Of a DNA stretch of 64,000 nucleotides, positions 62,001 to 64,000 are shown piece by piece. Both the position numbers and the translations under genes were made by a program. Numbering within the stretch: the stretch's first letter is position 1; the number at the start of each line of letters is the position of its first letter. Below the pieces are notes generated by a model. That model saw only the letters and a list, made by a program, of their open reading frames with translations. It had not been told where the DNA came from and made no database searches. Source of the stretch: Coriobacteriia bacterium (lineage in GTDB: Bacteria > Actinomycetota > Coriobacteriia > Coriobacteriales > Atopobiaceae); NCBI GenBank assembly GCA_003150175.1, contig QAKZ01000017.1, positions 6,819 through 70,818 of the forward strand. Reading direction: 5' to 3'.

Positions 62001-62579
62001 CTATAGAGACCTTTCGTTCGTCTCGTATGAATCAATAAGGTCGGCGAGCTCGTCGACCGCACGGTCGAGGTCGTCGTTGATGATGCGCTCGTCGTAGGAC
62101 GCGGCAGCGGCCATCTCGGCGGCGGAGTTCTTGAGGCGCAGCTCGATGCTGGCCTCGTCCTCAGTGCCGCGGCCGCGCAGGCGCCGCTCGAGCTCGGAGG
62201 CCGAGGGCGGCTCGATAAAGACGAGGACGGCGCCCGGCCAGACCTTGCGGACGTTCAGGCCTCCCTGAACGTCGATCTCGAGGACCACGGAGCGGCCCTC
62301 GGCGAACAGCCGGTCGACCTCGCTTTTGAGCGTGCCGTAGCAATGGCCGTGGACGTGCGCCCACTCGAGGAAGTCCCCCGCCTCCACGCGGCTGCGGAAC
62401 TCCTCGTCCGAGAGAAAGTGGTAGTGGACGCCGTCGATCTCCCCTTCGCGGGGGCTCCTCGTGGTAGCCGAGACCGTCAGGCCCAGGGAAGGAACACGCT
62501 GGCGCAGCTCTGCTACCAGCGTGCCCTTGCCTACGCCTGACGGTCCGGAAACGACGAAGAGATGAGGTTTCCTGGCCAC
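62001..62579 (-). CDS. gmk: Guanylate kinase
   Basis: A 192-residue kinase, GMP to GDP. P-loop VSGPSGVGKGTLVAEL, the GMP-binding stretch TRSPREGEIDGVHYHFLSDEEF, and DVQGGLNVRKVWP are intact. Start GTG 62579 lies one base after the mihF stop with no visible ribosome site, so it is probably coupled to mihF translation. Between mihF and rpoZ as in many actinobacteria. Confidence 0.96.
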   Translation of the reverse strand: MARKPHLFVVSGPSGVGKGTLVAELRQRVPSLGLTVSATTRSPREGEIDGVHYHFLSDEEFRSRVEAGDFLEWAHVHGHCYGTLKSEVDRLFAEGRSVVLEIDVQGGLNVRKVWPGAVLVFIEPPSASELERRLRGRGTEDEASIELRLKNSAAEMAAAASYDERIINDDLDRAVDELADLIDSYETNERSL

Positions 62580-62580
62580 T

Positions 62581-62889
62581 TTACTTGGAGAGCGCCTCGA
62601 TGAGCTGCTCGCGCTGACGGGCGCCGAGGCCCTTGACGCGACGGGTGGCGGAGATGCCCAGCTCGTCCATGATCTTGGCGGCCTTGGCCTTGCCGTAGCC
62701 GGGGAGGGACTCGATGAGGGCGGAGACCTTCATGCGGTTGGCGATGGGGTCGTCGGAATCGAGAACCTCGGCGAGGGTGACCTTGCCGGACTTGATCTTA
62801 TCGCGGAGCTCAGCGCGCTCGTGGCGGGCCTGAGCGGCCTTCTCGAGGGCGGCCTTGCGCTGCTCGGGCGAAAGCTGAGGTAGAGCCAT
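62581..62889 (-). CDS. mihF: Actinobacterial integration host factor (mIHF)
   Basis: A 102-residue DNA-binding protein, unrelated to enterobacterial IHF. MALPQLSPEQRKAALEKAAQ and the S13-like H2TH part VSALIESLPGYGKAKAAKIMDELGI-SATRRVKGLG (split here) are typical. It bends DNA and is a nucleoid protein. ATG 62889 has GGAGG six bases upstream. The mihF-gmk-rpoZ order is an actinobacterial hallmark and supports the assignment of the organism. Confidence 0.95.
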   Translation of the reverse strand: MALPQLSPEQRKAALEKAAQARHERAELRDKIKSGKVTLAEVLDSDDPIANRMKVSALIESLPGYGKAKAAKIMDELGISATRRVKGLGARQREQLIEALSK

Positions 62890-63251
62890 TGTGTCCTCCA
62901 AACATTGCGTAATACAAGAGTCAGCAGCGGGCGCGAATCAGCGCCTGTGCGCGACTTTCCGTGAAATACTATGCCCATTTACCTGCACAATTGCAAGAAG
63001 AAATCGCAAATGCCCAGCTCAGCGGCTATAAATATTTCACAACCGGAAGTTGAGGCGCGCGCTTGGGGCATAAAGCCCCAGGTCAACGGCATGGGCCCAG
63101 GCCAAAAGCTCGGGCAGGCGGCCCTTGCAGAATGGCAGAAGGCCCTTATCGCCAGCCAGAGCAGGCGATAAGGGCCTTCCGGGAACGGCGAGCGTCTCGA
63201 AGCCCTCGGCAACGAGCGCGAGCCTCCGCCGTCGCGCGTCGCGCGGGGCGG
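62890..63251. other. 362-base intergenic region between pyrF and mihF
   Basis: Holds the mihF promoter region and a hairpin for pyrF. A perfect 16-pair inverted repeat (63138-63153 with 63164-63179, loop AGCCAGAGCA) lies 73 bases after the pyrF stop with no U-tract. A smaller GGGGC/GCCCC hairpin with ATAAA loop is near 63067-63083. A minus-strand TTGCAA (62996-62991) and TAGTAT (62971-62966), spaced by 19, might be the mihF promoter. Open frames here (66 codons plus, 77 codons minus) are unlike known proteins. Confidence 0.6.
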
Positions 63252-63974
63252 CTACGCCATGAGCTCGGCGCAGATGGCGTCGAAGGCGGCGACGGGGTCG
63301 TCAGCTGCGGTGATCGGGCGGCCGATGACGAGCTTCGATGCGCCGGCGGCGATGGCCGCGGCGGGGGTCGCGATGCGCTTCTGGTCGCCGACGGCCGAGC
63401 CCGCGGGGCGGACGCCCGGGGTCACGATGAGCGCGTCGGGGCCGAGGAGCTCGCGCATCTGCGAGGCCTCCTGCGGGGAGCAGACGATGCCGTCCGCGCC
63501 CGCGCCGTAGGCGAGGCTCGCCAGGCGGCTGACCTCGTCGGCGATGGAACCGGAGACGCCGATGGAGGCGAGCGCCTCCTGGTCCATGCTCGTGAGGACC
63601 GAGATCGCGACGAGGCGCGTGCGGTCGCCGCCGCGCTTCTCGGCGGCCTCCTCGGCGCCCTTGCGGGCCGCCTCGACCATGGCGGCGGTGCCCAGGCCGT
63701 GGATGGAGATGATGTCCGCGCCCGTCATCGAGGCGGAGCGGACGGCGCCCTGGACCTGGAAGGGAATGTCGTGAACCTTGAGGTCGAGGAAGACCTTGAG
63801 GCCGCGCTCGCGCATGGCGTCGACGATGGCCGGACCCTCGGCATAGAAGAGCGTCATGCCGACCTTGACCCACGTGGCCTTGCCGGCGAGCATGTCCGCG
63901 AGCTCGAAGGCGCGCTCGCGGCTGCAGTCCAGCGCGATGATGACCTTGTCGGAGGCTTGCTCGTACGTCAGCAT
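63252..63974 (-). CDS. pyrF: Orotidine 5'-phosphate decarboxylase
   Basis: A 240-residue enzyme producing UMP. VIIALDCSRERAFELADML near the N-terminus, WVKVGMTLFYAEG, the catalytic FLDLKVHDIPFQV (D-x-K-x-x-D), VTPGVRPAG and VIGRPITAADDP are present. ATG 63974 has GGAG seven bases upstream. The start overlaps the end of the upstream pyrD by seven bases. Confidence 0.96.
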   Translation of the reverse strand: MLTYEQASDKVIIALDCSRERAFELADMLAGKATWVKVGMTLFYAEGPAIVDAMRERGLKVFLDLKVHDIPFQVQGAVRSASMTGADIISIHGLGTAAMVEAARKGAEEAAEKRGGDRTRLVAISVLTSMDQEALASIGVSGSIADEVSRLASLAYGAGADGIVCSPQEASQMRELLGPDALIVTPGVRPAGSAVGDQKRIATPAAAIAAGASKLVIGRPITAADDPVAAFDAICAELMA

Positions 63975-64000
63975 TCTGCGGCTCCAATCAGCTCGTTGAT
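63968..64000 (-). CDS. C-terminal end of probable dihydroorotate dehydrogenase (partial)
   Basis: Only the last ten codons are in the window: INELIGAAEC then TGA. The ending resembles class 1B PyrD proteins, and pyrD-pyrF is the usual order. The stop overlaps the pyrF start. Very short, so tentative. Confidence 0.45.
   Translation of the reverse strand: MNELIGAAEC

Noticed and set aside
62971-63212. Two overlapping small frames (66 codons plus, 77 codons minus) between mihF and pyrF
   Set aside because: No ribosome site or recognisable composition, and they cover the hairpin at 63138-63179.

Overview
The window is a high-GC (roughly two thirds G+C), gene-dense chromosomal segment of an actinobacterium. 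Actinobacterial-type integration host factor (mIHF), a bacterial core gene set and the style of the genes (many GTG/TTG starts, 1- and 4-base stop/start overlaps) point to the class Coriobacteriia (Collinsella/Olsenella/Atopobium-like). This placement is inference from gene content, not from a marker search. No phage, plasmid, transposase, rRNA or CRISPR array is seen; the window is mainly housekeeping operons plus several unusual non-coding repeats.

Layout. 1-6.3 kb (minus): obgE-proB-proA-nadD-yqeK-rsfS, fed from upstream by rplU-rpmA, which ends at its own hairpin terminator. 6.4-17.9 kb (minus): a cell-shape operon, PPIase-TPR-mreB-mreC-mreD-mrdA(PBP2)-rodA, continuing into a DUF697-like protein, a large radical SAM protein and its DUF2344 partner. 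18-21.6 kb (minus): a zinc-ribbon membrane protein and a CtpE-like P-type ATPase. 21.7 kb: tRNA-Arg(CCG). 22-31 kb (plus): the whole common aromatic pathway in one run, aroF-tyrA-aroB-aroA-aroC-pheA-aroE/K fusion, followed by an unusual protein in which a PTS EIIB domain is fused to type II dehydroquinase (AroQ). 31-38.8 kb: 5-FTHF cyclo-ligase, trpS, argF, ppk1, an RNA m5U methyltransferase and a ferredoxin. 39-43.6 kb: maf, then (minus) phoH-ybeY-dgkA-era-recO. 43.8-48.9 kb: a small helix-turn/ribbon-like protein, mtaB, two dnaJ genes (one membrane-anchored), and dCMP deaminase. 49-55.2 kb (minus): lepA-dusB-hemW and a 5'-truncated old-yellow-enzyme gene. 55.4-64 kb: rpsT, then (minus) comEA-comEC-holA with a 25-residue hydrophobic peptide gene between the last two, mihF-gmk-rpoZ-thiI, and pyrD(end)-pyrF.

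How the genes fit together. The aromatic block supplies every enzyme from PEP and erythrose-4-phosphate to chorismate and on to prephenate, phenylpyruvate and hydroxyphenylpyruvate. Two of its steps use PEP, the same phosphate donor as the PTS, which makes the EIIB-AroQ fusion a candidate sensor-linked enzyme. The mre/rod block is a complete elongasome core. mIHF-gmk-rpoZ, lepA-dusB-hemW and phoH-ybeY-era-recO are common bacterial neighbourhoods.

The intergenic DNA is the other notable part: a cluster of six ~25-base modules between maf and recO, a ~156-base nested palindrome between the 43.8 kb gene and mtaB, a perfect 26-bp inverted repeat between trpS and argF, and three copies of a 31-base palindrome, one of them inside the aro operon.
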